Origin: Tulasnella sp. 424
Taxonomy: Eukaryota > Basidiomycota > Agaricomycetes > Cantharellales > Tulasnellaceae
Direction of reading: 5' to 3'
DNA: 25,004 bases
Assembly (NCBI GenBank): GCA_019633425.1
Contig: WSUB01000318.1
Location: 1-25,004, forward strand
Shown here: positions 7,545 through 20,900 of the stretch, in pieces
How the letters are laid out: each line of letters opens with the position of its first letter
Numbering within the stretch: the stretch's first letter is position 1
Notes under the pieces: model-generated
What the model saw: only the letters and a program-made list of their open reading frames with translations
The model's database searches: none
What the model was told of the DNA's origin: nothing
Translations under genes and position numbers: made by a program

Positions 7545-10500
7545 ATGTCCGAAATCCCCTCGACATCTACCATTGACAACACTCTCGACATCGGCGAAAC
7601 CTCTTCCAACGCTACCCAACAACGCACTTTGAGATCGAGCGCAAGAGTACGCGCAGCAAAGGAGAAAGAACAACAAGCAGTAGTAGAAAGCGCCCAGTCC
7701 TCCGCCGTCGCGTCAAGCTCCCGTACCACCTCATCTGACAAAGGAAAACAAGTCGCAATCCCAGAATCTTCTCGACCCTACAAGAGGTAAGCTCAGAGTC
7801 ACCCGCGCTCAGCCCTGCCCACCAGGCGGCTGCAGGTGGTGTGCTCGCCTGAAAAGGCACGAGTTCAACGTTCGAATGTCGACTGACACATACCACCATC
7901 TCCCATGCGTAGAACCACCAAAGCCTCCGGAACAGCCGTAACTGCCTCGGGCATCGTTATCAACGAGCCTCCAAGGGACCCAAAGGGAAAGAAGCGTGCT
8001 GTTCCCGATCCTGATTCTGACGAAGAGCGTCAATCTCACCCACCACCACCACCCAAGAAAGGCCGACCCTCCACCTCAAACGCAGCTTCATCTTCGACCT
8101 CGGCCTACTCACTTCGTCCGCGCAAGTCAGCTTCCAAGATATCTCTCCTAGCCAAATCTACAATGCCTAAGAAATCGAAGTGAGCGGTGGTGCTCATGCC
8201 GTTCGGCTGCCTTGCACAAGACTGACGCATGCTGTATCCCTTGCCCCTGTCCTTCTCCCCTGAATAGGTCGACGGCCAAGTCGAAATCCGCAGCCTCAAA
8301 GGCAAAGGCATCTGCTCCTGGGCCATCTACAGCCGTTCGGGATGACGACGACGTCGAAATGAAGGACGCCGAAGTGGGGAGCGGGGATGACTACGATGAG
8401 CAAGACGACAATGACAACGATGACGACGACGAGAGCCACGACGAGGTCATGGAAGATGGCACTTCTAATGCACCACCTTCTAGTGATGCACCACCTATCA
8501 ATCCACCAACAGACCCGTCTTCAAATAGTGCGCCGCCGAGCGGGTTGGGGGGACTGGAAGAGAGCGCGGCCGCCGCCCTCTTCGGCTCCGACTATAGATC
8601 TATCGGTTCCTACATGATGACTCTATCCTCCCGTCTAAAGACCATCCTAGAGAACATCAAGCCGAAGGCCAACCCAACCACACGACTTATCGCCTTGCAG
8701 GAGTTGGCGGAGTTGCTTAGTATAAGCACAGAAGATACCCTTTCCGGCTACTTCTCGATCGACTCTTTTGTTAAAGAACTCGTTCGGATAATGGGAGGAA
8801 CAGGAAATAACGAAGATGGCGACGACGGGGATAACGACGACAGTGACGATAGCCCTGATGTTGAACAGGACGAGGACGCCGCCCTTGCAGCTGCCCTGGC
8901 CATGAGCACCGGTGGAATGCCCGGAGAGGAGAGCTTAGAGGCTCAGATGCTCGCTTGTCGATGCCTGGCCAACCTCATGGAGGCACTGCCAGGATGCGCC
9001 CACACTGTTGTGTATCATGGTGCAGTACCCGTCCTTTGCAGCAAGCTCATCGAGATCCAGTATATCGATTTGGCCGAGCAAACTCTCAGTGTAAGTAATT
9101 GACCCTCTCAAGTCCGATTTGTGCTCGAAACTGACGACCGATCCTCAGACCTTGGAGAAGATCTCCGAAGAGTACCCAAGTGCCATTGTACGAGAAGGCG
9201 GCCTATCTGCATTGCTCAACTACCTCGATTTCTTCTCGACAAACGTCCAACGAACGGCACTTCAAGCAGCTTCCAACTGCTGCCGAAACGCGTCATCCGA
9301 CAGTTTCCCTCAAATCCGCGAAGTCTTCCCGATCATCCGCAACGTCTTGTCATATTCCGATCAGAAGCTCGTCGAATACGCCTGCCAATGCGTCATCCGT
9401 GTCATCGAGTCGTTCCACCGGTCTTCTCCCGATCATCTAGACAGCTTGATGGACGCCGAGACGGTCAGAGCCATCAACTTACTTCTCCTACCGGCGGGCG
9501 GTTCTCCCCTTATCGGTCCATCAACGTATACAAGTCTCCTCCGAGTACTGGCGTCGGCTGCAAAGTCGAGTGCAAAGACCGCTGTCGCTCTCTTAGAGGC
9601 GGACGTCGTCTCCACGTTGCATCAAATTCTCACTGGCGTCTTGCCACCGACTCACGATGACGGAACCGAGCAAGGGGACGCACCTGGTGGACAGGGTCTT
9701 GGTGGCGGAGTCGCCGATATGGCAGTAATGGAAAATCTGGCTCACCGGCCTAAGGATCAAGTCGAAGAAGCTTTGAGCTTACTGTGCGAGTTGCTTCCTC
9801 CATTGCCGAGAGGTAGGTTTTCGACAATTCTATGGAGGCCAGGAGAGGTGCTAACAAACAGTTACAGATGGCGTCTTTGACTCAAGAGCTTATACCGAGA
9901 AGTCACTGGCGAAGCTGAAGAAAGCCAAAGGAAAGGCCGACAGGGCCGCTGCCCGAGCTGTCAACGCAGCTGCTGGTCCCAGTACATTGGCGCCTGTGCC
10001 CGTCAGCGCTCCTGAAGATTCAGCAAGCGAGAATCGTTCCACAACACCAAATCCTGAAGAGCCAGCTGATAGTCAAGGTGGGGATACTTTGGCATCTGAT
10101 GCCTTGCCACCTCCCTCTGCCACTGTGGAGAACACCAAGGAAAAGGAGAAGGACAAGACTGCCGCTCGTATCGAGTTACTTAGGGAAAAGGGTGACATTT
10201 GCCAGAAGTTCATGCGATCCATGGTGCCAATCTTGGTGGATGTGTATGCGGCAAGTGTGGCGTTGCAAGTTCGGACCAGGAGCATCACTGGCCTTCTGAA
10301 GGCGATCAACTGGATGGAACCGAATGATTTGAAGGTGGTGCTTAAGGTATGATATGGCTATTGGTTTTTCGTCGAGATTGTGCTCACCAAGACGATCCTC
10401 CCAGAACGTCCCAATGGCAAGCTTCATCGGGTCCATTCTCTCTACTAAAGACAACCACACGCTTATCATCGGAGCTTTGCAACTTGTGGAGCTACTTTTA

Positions 10501-13500
10501 ATCAAGCTTCCTCAACAGTACCGGTCGTCGTTCCGCCGTGAAGGAGTGCTGCATGAGATCGAAATCAGAGCCGCTCAAGATTTGACCACAGTCAAGGCAG
10601 CCAAATTGACACCTCAGCCCACCCCCGTCGTTCCAACTTCTGTCATTCCTACACCAGCCGGTGATTCATCGACACCAGTTCCCGCAGCTGCCGGTACCCC
10701 GTCCGATGCCGCTCCCACCGGTATCCCCGCCGAAGAACCTACTGCGCCAGGGGCCTCGACACCTGTTCCAGAGCCAACTATCATCAGCCCCCCGATCCCT
10801 CTTCCGTTTGATGGATTACCCCCGTCGAGCATTCTCGCAGCTGTTCTACCGACTCCCTCCAGACGCTCGTCATCGTCGTCCCTTGAACCGCAGGATGCCA
10901 TCATTATGCGTTGCCGTATCATCAAGTTCAAGTACCTTATGGTCGCTCCGCATGGTCAGGCAGATGACCCGTTGGAGTCGATGCAAGCTTTGGGTCGACG
11001 GCTGGCATACGGGCAAGCTAGCGAAACGGAGATCAAGAGGACTTTGGCTGAAGTAGCAACGCTCTTTGGTTCAAATGGATCGTTGTCTGTGTCCAGTTTC
11101 GAGTTGATGAAGAGCGGATTGGTGGACGAACTGTTGGAGTTTGCAACTGCTGAGGGACGGAAAGGTTCGTATTATTGGTCATATATTAGTCTAGCCATGA
11201 CTAACAAACAGCGTTTCCAGTGAATCTGCCTGCAAGGCAACGCTTGCTTTTGGAAGCCTTCACGGCGAGGTCGAGCAGTGGGACGGCTAGTCCCTCATCT
11301 CAGATTCCCCTGGCTGTCCTTGTCAAGCGATTGCAGGAAAGTCTTACCAGGCTCGAAAACTTTGAGGTTGTCACGGTCTCTCAAGGAGAAGGTGGGTCAA
11401 CCATTTCGAGTTGATTTGTTCGTTTCTTATTGCATACTCATTTAGACTCCAAACGTGGTTCAGCCACTATGTTAGCTCGGCAACTCCGCCTCCGTCTGGT
11501 TGCAGCGGATGGAACCACTGTACCGCGCAATTGCACCAACATTACCGTCTCAATCCACGCGATCGCTACCTTCCAGGCTTTGCATGACTATCTGCGCCCT
11601 CGAGTCGCTGGCGTTGGTGCCGGAGGATCTGGTATCAGCGGTGTTTTGGCTGCTTTCGCAGCAGCAGCTGGCATCCCGTCTTCCGCTCTGTCTGGTCGGC
11701 GACATATACCACTCTCTGGATCGACTCCTGCAGCTTCAATGCCACCGCCTCTACCCTCATCCTCAGCCGGTCCATCTATCAACACACCGCCAGCTCCGAC
11801 TCCCGCGTCTGCGGCTTCTGCTCCGCCTGCTGCCGAATCTAGCCAACCCTCTCGACGACGAAGTCTTCGTCTGCGGAAAGAGGCCCCTCAGGAACCCTCG
11901 GCGACTGAGCCATCAGGATCAGGATTGAATAATGGAGCCAACCCAGCTGCTGCCCCTCCAGCTGCTAGTTTCACACCCGCTCTTCCTCTTCCCAATGATG
12001 CGAGCCAAGCCGCCGCTCTTGCGGATCTGATGGATGCGGCAGACGATCTTGCTGACGACTATGTTGGTGATGACTTTGACGACGAGATTGTGGATGAAAA
12101 CCCAACCCCTGCGAACGAGCGAACGGTTTCTCTCGCAGTCGCGGATGGTAAGTTGCTTCTAAAGTTAAGCAGCGTCCGTGCCAGGTTAGCTAATTTGGCA
12201 ACAGATGGCCAGCGAGTGGAAGCACAAACTCCTGAAGGAACAAGAGTGGCAACACCAAACCCTGCTGCAATGTCAGCTCCGACTCCACATCCTCCGAGGA
12301 CGTCATACGCAACCGCGTTGAAAGCGAAGCCGACCGACTGGCATCTTGAGTTCTTCATGGACGACCACCCGCTTCCCCTGGATATGACTGTCTACGGAGC
12401 CGTCCATCAGCACGTGATGAGACAAGAGGCTACGGTTCCTCCGTTAAGTACACTGTGGAACAACATCTACACAGTCAAGTTCAAGAAGGTCCCCGGTCCT
12501 GTCCCCGTCGAGGGTAAGCAGTCGGCTCAGTCCTCCAGAACATCCGGTCTAATTTTCAAATTAGGTACAAGTGACTCGGCCTCGACCGAGCGCGCAGCTA
12601 GTCCGATGACCACGTCTGCTCCAGATGATGCACCACACTCCAAGATCCTTCGGTTATTGCGTGTATTATACAAGCTGAACGCGCAAGGATCGGAGCGGCT
12701 TGTGTTTGATCGGGCCGTTCCTACTCTGCCGGAGGCGGCTTTCATCAACAACAAACTTACAGCGAAGCTGACTCGGCAGTTAGAAGAACCTATGATCGTC
12801 GCTAGGTACGCACAAATGGACTGAGCGTTCTATGGGCTCCTCTAACCTTTTCAAATAGTTCCTGTCTCCCGGACTGGGCTCTGGACTTGCCGCAGCATTA
12901 CCCATTCTTATTCCCTTTCGCAACCCGCTTCTCGTTCTTGCAATCGACCTCCTTCGGCTATGCGCGGCTCATCCTTAAGTGGCAAAGTCAACAATCCCGG
13001 TCTTCAGACAACAACTCGCGACGCGACGATGCCTTTGGCTATCTCGGAAGGCTCCAGCGACAGAAAGTCCGCATATCAAGAAAGTTCCTGCTCGAGTCGG
13101 CTATCAAAGTCCTGGAACTCTACGGGTCATCGTCGTCTGTTCTTGAAGTGGAATACTTTGACGAAGTCGGAACAGGACTGGGACCGACTCTTGAGTTCTA
13201 CTCCCTTGTTTCCCGAGAGTTCGCTCGCAAGAACATCAAGATGTGGCATGACGCCGATCCCGCGGGTAGTGATCCATACGTCTCACACCCCACTGGGTTG
13301 TACCCGGCCCCTCTTAGTCGAAAGGAGATTTCAGAAATCTCCTCAGGCTCGGGAAAGTAAGTATCGTTGATTTAAAGCCTCGGACTTCCTTCTTACAGTG
13401 CTCCTTTCTCCAAAGGAAACGGACGGATATCTTCAAGTTGCTTGGACAGTTCATCGCCAAGGCGCTACTTGATTCTAGGATCATTGACATCTCGTTGAAC

Positions 13501-14591
13501 AAACTGTTCCTCAAGTTCATTTTGGGCGAGGAAGTTCCAGTGTCGATTTCCAGTCTCAAGGTGAGCAACCCGAGCACAACCCAGCGCTCTTTAGCTGATC
13601 AAGTTTCGGTTGTAGCTGGTTGATCCTGCCCTGGCTCAGTCGTTGTTCAAGCTTCAGGCCTTCATCGACATGAAGAGGGGCATCGAGGCCAATATGACAC
13701 TGGTATGTCACATTCCGCGTGATATTAGCTGGTTCCTAAGTAGCTATCATCAGAATCCTGCCGCCAAACGAGCCGCGCTTGCGAACCTCGAAGTCGATGG
13801 AACGAAACTCGAAGACCTCGCTCTTGACTTCACCCTTCCTGGATATGATATCGAATTAAGGGTAAGTCGATTTCTGTTCTCTTCATTCCTCAGTTCTGAT
13901 CGATACTCCACTCAGGATGGCGGCAAGGATATTTCTGTCGATGCAACGAACATTGAGGACTATCTCAAGGAGGTCTTAGAAACATTTGTCGGCCGCGGTG
14001 TTCAGGTTCAAGCGCAGGCATTCCGCGAGGGCTTCTCCAAAGTATTCCCAGTAACCGACTTGCAGAGCTTCTCCGCTGAAGAACTCTCAATGATGTTCGG
14101 CAATGCTGAGGAAGACTGGTCGATCGAAAGTAAGCTGTGTCCCTTGGGGTTGTGGGAGCACTGGAGCTCATTTTCATCGTCCTAGCTCTCAACGAATCGA
14201 TCAAGGCCGATCATGGATTCAACATTGATAGTCGTGCCATTCGTGACCTCGTTGGAGTGATGGCCTCTTATGATGGTCCCGCGAGAAGGGCCTACTTGCA
14301 GTTCATCACGGGCAGTCCACGCTTGCCTGTCGGAGGTGAGTTACGGCTTGATCAGGCGTTATTGCCGACAACTGATCGTGCTGGACAATCGTAGGCTTCC
14401 GCGGTCTCAACCCGCCGCTGACAGTTGTCAGAAAACCGCATGAGCTCCCTCTCAGGCCAGACGACTACTTACCGAGTGTCATGACATGCGTAAACTACCT
14501 CAAGCTCCCAGAGTATAGTTCCAGAGAAGTTATGAAGAAAAAATTGAACACCGCGATGAAGGAGGGTGTTGGAAGTTTCCATCTGTCGTAG
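7545..14591 (+). CDS. UFD4: HECT-type E3 ubiquitin ligase, Ufd4/TRIP12 family (2018 aa, 17 exons)
   Basis: Exons: 7545-7786, 7913-8179, 8268-9090, 9149-9812, 9868-10346, 10405-11164, 11221-11391, 11446-12147, 12205-12513, 12565-12805, 12859-13356, 13416-13560, 13616-13702, 13754-13861, 13916-14129, 14186-14335, 14395-14591. The frame closes with no remainder. The N-terminus is basic and low-complexity, then strongly acidic (about residues 190-240). An armadillo-like region follows, with the family segments [17 protein letters not shown] and [18 protein letters not shown]. Proline/alanine/serine-rich linkers then lead to a C-terminal HECT domain from about residue 1600 ([35 protein letters not shown]). 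The thioester cysteine is Cys1985 (codon 14487-14489) in [15 protein letters not shown]. The family polyubiquitinates ubiquitin-fusion and N-degron substrates in the UFD pathway. The start at 7545 is the first in-frame ATG; an upstream start is possible. Introns 12148-12204, 12514-12564, 13703-13753 and 13862-13915 are stop-free multiples of three, so some models may read through them. Confidence 0.92.
8341..8460 (+). repeat. Low-complexity GAC/GAT tract encoding the acidic stretch of UFD4
   Basis: About 40 codons are dominated by GAC, GAT and GAG, encoding runs such as DDDDVEMKD and [10 protein letters not shown]. It lies between the basic N-terminal region and the armadillo-like region. Acidic tracts at this place are usual in Ufd4/TRIP12 proteins. 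The repetitive codons make it a likely site of length polymorphism. Confidence 0.85.
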
Positions 14592-14901
14592 TAGAACGTC
14601 ACGTCTTAAGTTCAGTTCTTTTAATCACTCAATTGTACCTAGTAGCATGCGTTTTCCTTTTCTTGTGCATGTCGGCAATTTCCATATCTTTGAATGGACA
14701 CAGCTTGAATCATGACATTATCATGTTATCTCGAACAACGTGCAGTTGAAGACGCCGTCGTCTCCGAAATGTGACTTCAGCGGGAGGTTCAGCCATTTAT
14801 CTTCAACCACCAAGGCAGACTCGGCGTACACATCACCCTGCCGTCTCTTCCAATATCATCTGAGTCTCTCCCATCTGTAATCTACATATCACGTGGGGGA
14901 C
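14592..14901 (+). other. UFD4 3' flank and TEL1 promoter
   Basis: A compact 310-bp gap lies between two genes in the same direction. It must contain the UFD4 polyadenylation region and the TEL1 promoter and leader. I see no clear TATA box and no further gene; short AT-rich stretches lie around 14617-14645 and 14690-14735. Confidence 0.6.
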
Positions 14902-17900
14902 ATGGTTGGGAAGGAGGCAGAGTACCGCGACAAGGTTCGCGCCAACCTCAAGGATGTTCTGGAACTGCTTGGGAGCAAGAAAGTGACGGACAGGAAGTTG
15001 GGACTCGAGCAGATAGAACAAGTGTTCTTGGTGATCAATTCACGTTATTGGCTATATTGTTACGCGTGCTGATGGCTCTCGTCTGACAGCATGATCAAGC
15101 CGTGGAGTATCTTGAGCCAGCGGATGAGGGGTCAGAATCCAAGGCCAATGGAAAAACGTGGCTTTCCGTATTCCAAGCCATGTTCAATGTTGTTATCGAG
15201 GAGCGGAGAGCGTACCTCGTCAACAAAAAGACCACTGCGCAAGAAAACAAGCTGGAAGCAGCGGCTAGGAAACTCCGCTGGTTGACGAAACGGGCCCTGC
15301 GCAAGATAAACCGTCGACTTCTCAAAGCACTTATTAGCCACCTCACACAAAGCATACACGAAAAAGGAGAAATCATCAAACCGTTAGCGAGCGAGTACTC
15401 CGACACGCTATATGTTCTTCTCTCCTACCCTCCGCATTTGGACCACATAACCGCCGAATCTTGGAACGAAATTCTCGTCCTCGCCTTCTCTGGAGCACTA
15501 GGAGATCCGATCCCGCGGCCCCTAGCATGGACGGAAGATGAGAGTCTCTCAACATACCGAGACGAATCCTCTGAATCAGAGGACACAGAGTCTGCGCCGA
15601 TAGGCGGTTCCCGGAAGCGGACTCGGGCTGCGTCGGCTCAGATGTCCACCTTTACGGCTCCAGCCAGTTCGATCTCCGCAGCACTGTCTACGGAACAGAT
15701 TAATCTCATGGGCGTTGTTCGCCTCCTCATCCGGTCTCCACATGCTCCCATCCTCCAACATGTGGACGTCTCCAAAGCTGAAGACTCCCAACCCGATCCG
15801 CTTTTTCTCCCTCGAATTCTCCTATCCAAGTTTACAAGATTCTTCCGACAATGGCCCAAGGAAACCAGTGGCCACAAAAATGCTGCTCTGGCTCTCTCCA
15901 CGCTCCTTACCGAGCTCGAATTCAATGCTCGTGAAGTCCTTTCAGAAGCCTCAATCGTACTTATTCCACAGCTGCTAAGTCTGTGGAAAGTATCGACCAA
16001 AACCAAAGATATGAAGGAGTCCCTCCTCGTAGCACTACGCGTCCTCTTCCCATTCCGCCTTCTAGTCAAGGACGGCCCTCCCCTTGACCTGCAAATGGTG
16101 TGCAAGAACCTAGAAGAAGGTGTGAAGCCACAAAAAGACTGGAAGCCTCTTCCTTTGGAGTCGCTTCGTCTGACTCTGATGGATTTTGACTCCCGGCACG
16201 GAGAGGCGTTCTGCGCGAGGACGTTCCAACGTGGATTCAACTTTGACGACCAGCATGCTTTCGTGTGGTGCGCTATGGAGTTCCACGCGGACTGTATTAT
16301 TGAGGTGAGCGTCAAATAACCCAATAGCTCGGAGAACTCGCTGACAGGACGGCTTTTCGTAGTCTATGCGACGGGCCCGAGAAGCCATTGAACCGCCAAC
16401 GCCTCGTAAAGCCAAGAAGCGACCTCGAATCCACGTACCAGAGCCCGTCGGAGACCTCATTCGGCGATGTACGCGTCCAACCACCCCCGAAGTCCGCTAC
16501 TATTCACTTCAAGTCGCGCTGTTCGTCATTGATCGACACTGGACATACCTCAATGAAAGCGACCGCAGCGACGTTGTAAACGAGCTTACCCTGGCACTTG
16601 GTGCCGAGGACGTTACGACCCAATCTCTTTCATTCCTCTGTCTTGCCGCGATAGCGGCATTGTCGTCTCCCGACGATCACAAGCGCGGCGAGGGTGGAGA
16701 ACGGGTCGTAGACTGGGGCAGTCTCTGGGAGAAAGGGATTCGAAACGCCGGCGTGTTGAGCGTCTGCCGTGCTGCCATACACATGCTTCACATAATCCTT
16801 CGCCGTAGGCTGGTTGAGCGAACCCAGATACTGAAGGACATTGCGCGCCTCTTGAAGGACGTCGCAGTCCAAGGTCCTGCGCAACCGTCAGACTCGGTCT
16901 GTAGCTTCTTCACAGAGGCACTCCAGCTAGCAAGTCGAGACATGCGCCTCCATCAACTAAATCTCGGAGATAACGTACTCGCGTGGTTGTCCGACTGCTG
17001 GAGCGTAGGTCCGTTACATGGAAGCAAAGGTCGTTTGTTGCGGCCGTATACAGTCAAAGATATGCTCTCCCTCCTGGAGGCCATTTGCAACATTCAAGTA
17101 CCAAATTCCTTGAACGATTGGATCCTTTTACCGGACTCTCTCGTGGTGGAATGGTTCATGGAAAGGCACAGGACAGACTTGATCCGCCAATACTTTTTCG
17201 AGAGCCACCTTGAGCCAATCACTACGCAGTCAGCCGCTGACGGAGCTCGCTCTGTCCTTCAGTCAGGCCAAGGAGAGGCGCGGAATACCGAACAAAGAAT
17301 GCCGCCAGTCACAGCCCAGAAGTGTACACGTTACCTGCAGAAATGTATCGACCAGCTTTCGGCCCAATGGGAAGACTCTCCAGACATCAGGATGATACAT
17401 TTCAGTCAGATCCGATCCGCATTGGAGACTGCCGTACTAGGATTGCAGTTCGAGACAAGCCTCAAAATGCAAGGCATTCGTGCCAATAGGAAGCTTATTC
17501 GTTCAGCATACGAACTAATCGTTCGGCTAATGGAAAACATGGCATCAAAAACGTGGAAAGATCCAGAAAAGGCCTTGATGCTTATGGCTTTAGATCCTTT
17601 GGTATCGGAAGGAGGCGAGGCGGCCCAGCTGGCACCATTCGAAGTAATCACCAAACCGGGTCGGTTCAGTGGGTTGAGGCACAGCACCCCCGTGAGCGCC
17701 CCTCCGGTGCCCATGAAGAAGGCAGCCACAGGCCGTTGCACTGTTCTATGGGAGGAGCTATCTGTAAGTCATTCGGTGTATTGTTCCTCCGATTGACGCT
17801 GATTGCTGGCCATCGGAAACCGTAGAAATCCGTTGAAGTGGACCAATCACTCAAAATGTCCAGAAGCATCCTGACCAGTTTCGGAGCAAACTTGGCCTTC

Positions 17901-20900
17901 CCTGGAGCTGACGATGTCCATGACGACAACTTTGCATCGCCTTCCGACGAAGCGACCGGTGCTCTCGCTGATGGTCGGATTGGCAATCAGCGATCCATAG
18001 CATTCGCATCCTGGGCCTGGACTTGCATCCGGCTTCAGACGGTCCCGCCTCTCCTACTTGGCGTTCCCGAAAGCTCCCAAAATGGCCCCGACTCACTGGT
18101 CGAGTTCTTCTTGCAATCAAGTCGCGAAAGGATCGTGCAATTTGGGCCCATTTTTTGCGATGCGGTCTCTGCAGGACATGTTCAACTACACCTCTCAAGC
18201 CTGTCAGCAATCATCGACTGGTTCTCTCTCCTTTCCATCCACGAATATTCTCATAGTGAAACCGCTCGTCTTCTCCTTTTACATCTCCTCACCGCAAGCA
18301 TGGATACCTGGATTGATTTTGGCGAAGAGGGCTCGAGTGACAATGAGGCCGAAGTTGCTACCAACATCAAGCAACTTTGCACCTGGATTGTTGGCTTAGC
18401 CTATGGAGACAAGAACAGATCTTGGCGTGTGCGCGAATGCCTCGCCAATTTCCTTGACAGGTATATCCAACGAGATCCTCATCAACGATTCCTCTCCATA
18501 TCCCAAATCGAGGGTGACACAGACGACATCGATGAGGTTGCCGACCCGCTTCCTGGATTAACGATACTTGCGAGGATGACGCAGGATATGGATGCTCGAG
18601 TTCGCTTCCGTGCAGCAAGTGCTAATGCCCGAGCATTGGATGCCACAAGTGCAGCATCCGTGGCTAGCGCACATGAGCTGTATTTAGCAATTTTCCATCA
18701 ATGCTGCATCCAGCTGTCGAGGTCTGTCAATCAGTTCTCCTATCACATCTATTATTCTAACTCTAACACCACTCTAGGTACGAGCACATGCTTACCCGAT
18801 TTGTGGCTCTGGGCAACCTGTTGGTAGTTGACTCCTCGCTGAGTCGCGGTCCATATTGGCATTTGATCGAAACAGGGTTTCACGGGACGCTATTTCTGCC
18901 TCACCTGGAGGCGGTATTGGAAGCCTGTGCCAAGAGCTTGGGGTTGGGCGGGCGTTCATCCTTGTTCCGGGCTTACGCAACAAACGTGGCTGACGCCGCC
19001 TCAAACCACAAATTGGAATTCACTCTCCTCCCGCCTTCTCTCCTTGGGTTCCAAACCCGAAAGGAAATGATTATCGAGTCTTTCCCTTTAATCGCTCCTA
19101 CGTACTGCTGGCGGATGGAGAAGGACCCTTTCGGCGTCTTCAAGCTTCGCTTTGCTGTCGAGTACATCGAGAAGTCTGGCAAAACGCCAAAGGAAGCGTT
19201 CCTCGATATTCTCCCGGACGTCTTGGCCCTCAGAATATCCTTCTTCATTGATGACAAAACGCGCGACATGAACCCCAACTTCATCCTCACCCCTGAACAG
19301 GATAAGGAGCTGGAAAGCACCATTAGCCAACTCATCGCCTACGCAACAGAGGCGAATCCCGTTGACGTAGTTAGAGAGTCTTGGGATCGTATAACTTTCA
19401 AGATCGTCAAGCTCTTTACAGATACAGACTGCACACCCGATGGGCCGATATGCCGAGCGCTTCAAACCGTAGATGACGAAGCGGCAGCGGGCGCCTTCGT
19501 CCAGTTAACGCAGTTCCGGAGAAAAACCGACTTCAAGACCCACCAACCAAACCCTCCCGCCGTCTGCGCCGTCACCATCGCCAGAGCTTTGAAACGCCTA
19601 CAAAGTCTGGTATCCAGGTCGACACCAGAAACAAGAGACCGCGCAGTGAAGGTGTCAAGCACAGGCATGGTATTCCACACTCTATTTCATCTCATGGCCG
19701 CCATCAACGCTAGCCCGCTGCTAAACGAGCAGTTTCGTCTCGTCAACGCACTCTGCTTCCATATTGCTCGCAATCACACCAGATTCAAAGACTACACACT
19801 GCTCCGCGCGTTGTCGCACGGTGCCATCACATTGCTACAGCAGTATGATCTTGCCCATGCCGCACAATCCATCCTGGACTGGTGCCTCGAACAGTACAAA
19901 CACCTCGACGGCGACAAGTTAGTTGGTTTGGACAACCACCTCAGCCGCATAGGCCAGATTGCAGCCGACTACTTAAAGCAGGATGCGGACCCTGCCATGC
20001 GCCGAGTCGGAGAAGAGCTCCTTGCGTGGATAGAGTCTTGGATGATCGATGCAGTCACGGATACGACTCGACCCTACCTTCTCATCGCAATTATCACTTG
20101 GCCAAGGACTGTGGACTTCAGCGCGGTGGCGTCAGGCTCTGATATCTACCAGAGCATACCCGATGCTCTCGCAGTAACGAACAGAAGCCCTGGAAAGTTC
20201 AGGATCGTAGGCCGCCTTTGTGCCGGTTCTTCAGAGGGAGTTGATGACCTGGTTGCGGGATCAGCGGACTTTTGGACTTTGAAGAGTTGCATTCCTGCAG
20301 CGGACGATATGCGGGACGAAGATGTGGATGCGTTCGTGGAGCTGCTTTTCCGCTCAGCTGGTCAAGTTCAGACCGTCCCCGATGACCCGCTGAACACTCC
20401 ATCGCTGGGCATGCGGTTTACCCTCTTGAACAACCAATTCCCTAGCTCTAAGCAGTATCTTGTGTTGGCACTGCATGAGATGCTGGCTTCGGAATCAAGC
20501 AGCAGGGTCGACTTAGGTTACCGGACGCTTCGGGCCACTTTAGCAGCAGGGTTCTCGGCACAAGAGATGACTACAAAGACAGCACCACAACAATTCATCG
20601 CATTCGAAATCAAACTTCTTAATCACTTCCGCATGCCTCTTACTATCCCAGGAAGCCGTTCGCTTGAGGAGTTGCTTACCACAGATCATGTCACTGCATG
20701 CAACAACTTCGATAGCTGGGTAACCAACGTGACCCTACTTTTCAGTGGAGTCCTCGCTGTACAAGAACCTTTCTTTGGTCATCTCTGTCATGCGTTAGCG
20801 AATGACACCGGACTGGCTGAGGAGGCATTCCCAATCTTGACTCGACAGTTGCTTCTCGGCGCGCCCATAGATTCACCTCAATCAGCTCGCGGTCTCCTCA

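Noticed and set aside
13616..13630. CTGGTTGATCCTGCC matches the conserved 5' start of eukaryotic 18S rRNA (a universal primer site).
   Set aside because: The match stops after 15 bases. The stretch is the start of a UFD4 HECT-domain exon ([16 protein letters not shown]) right after an acceptor. It is coincidence, though it could prime spuriously in amplicon work.
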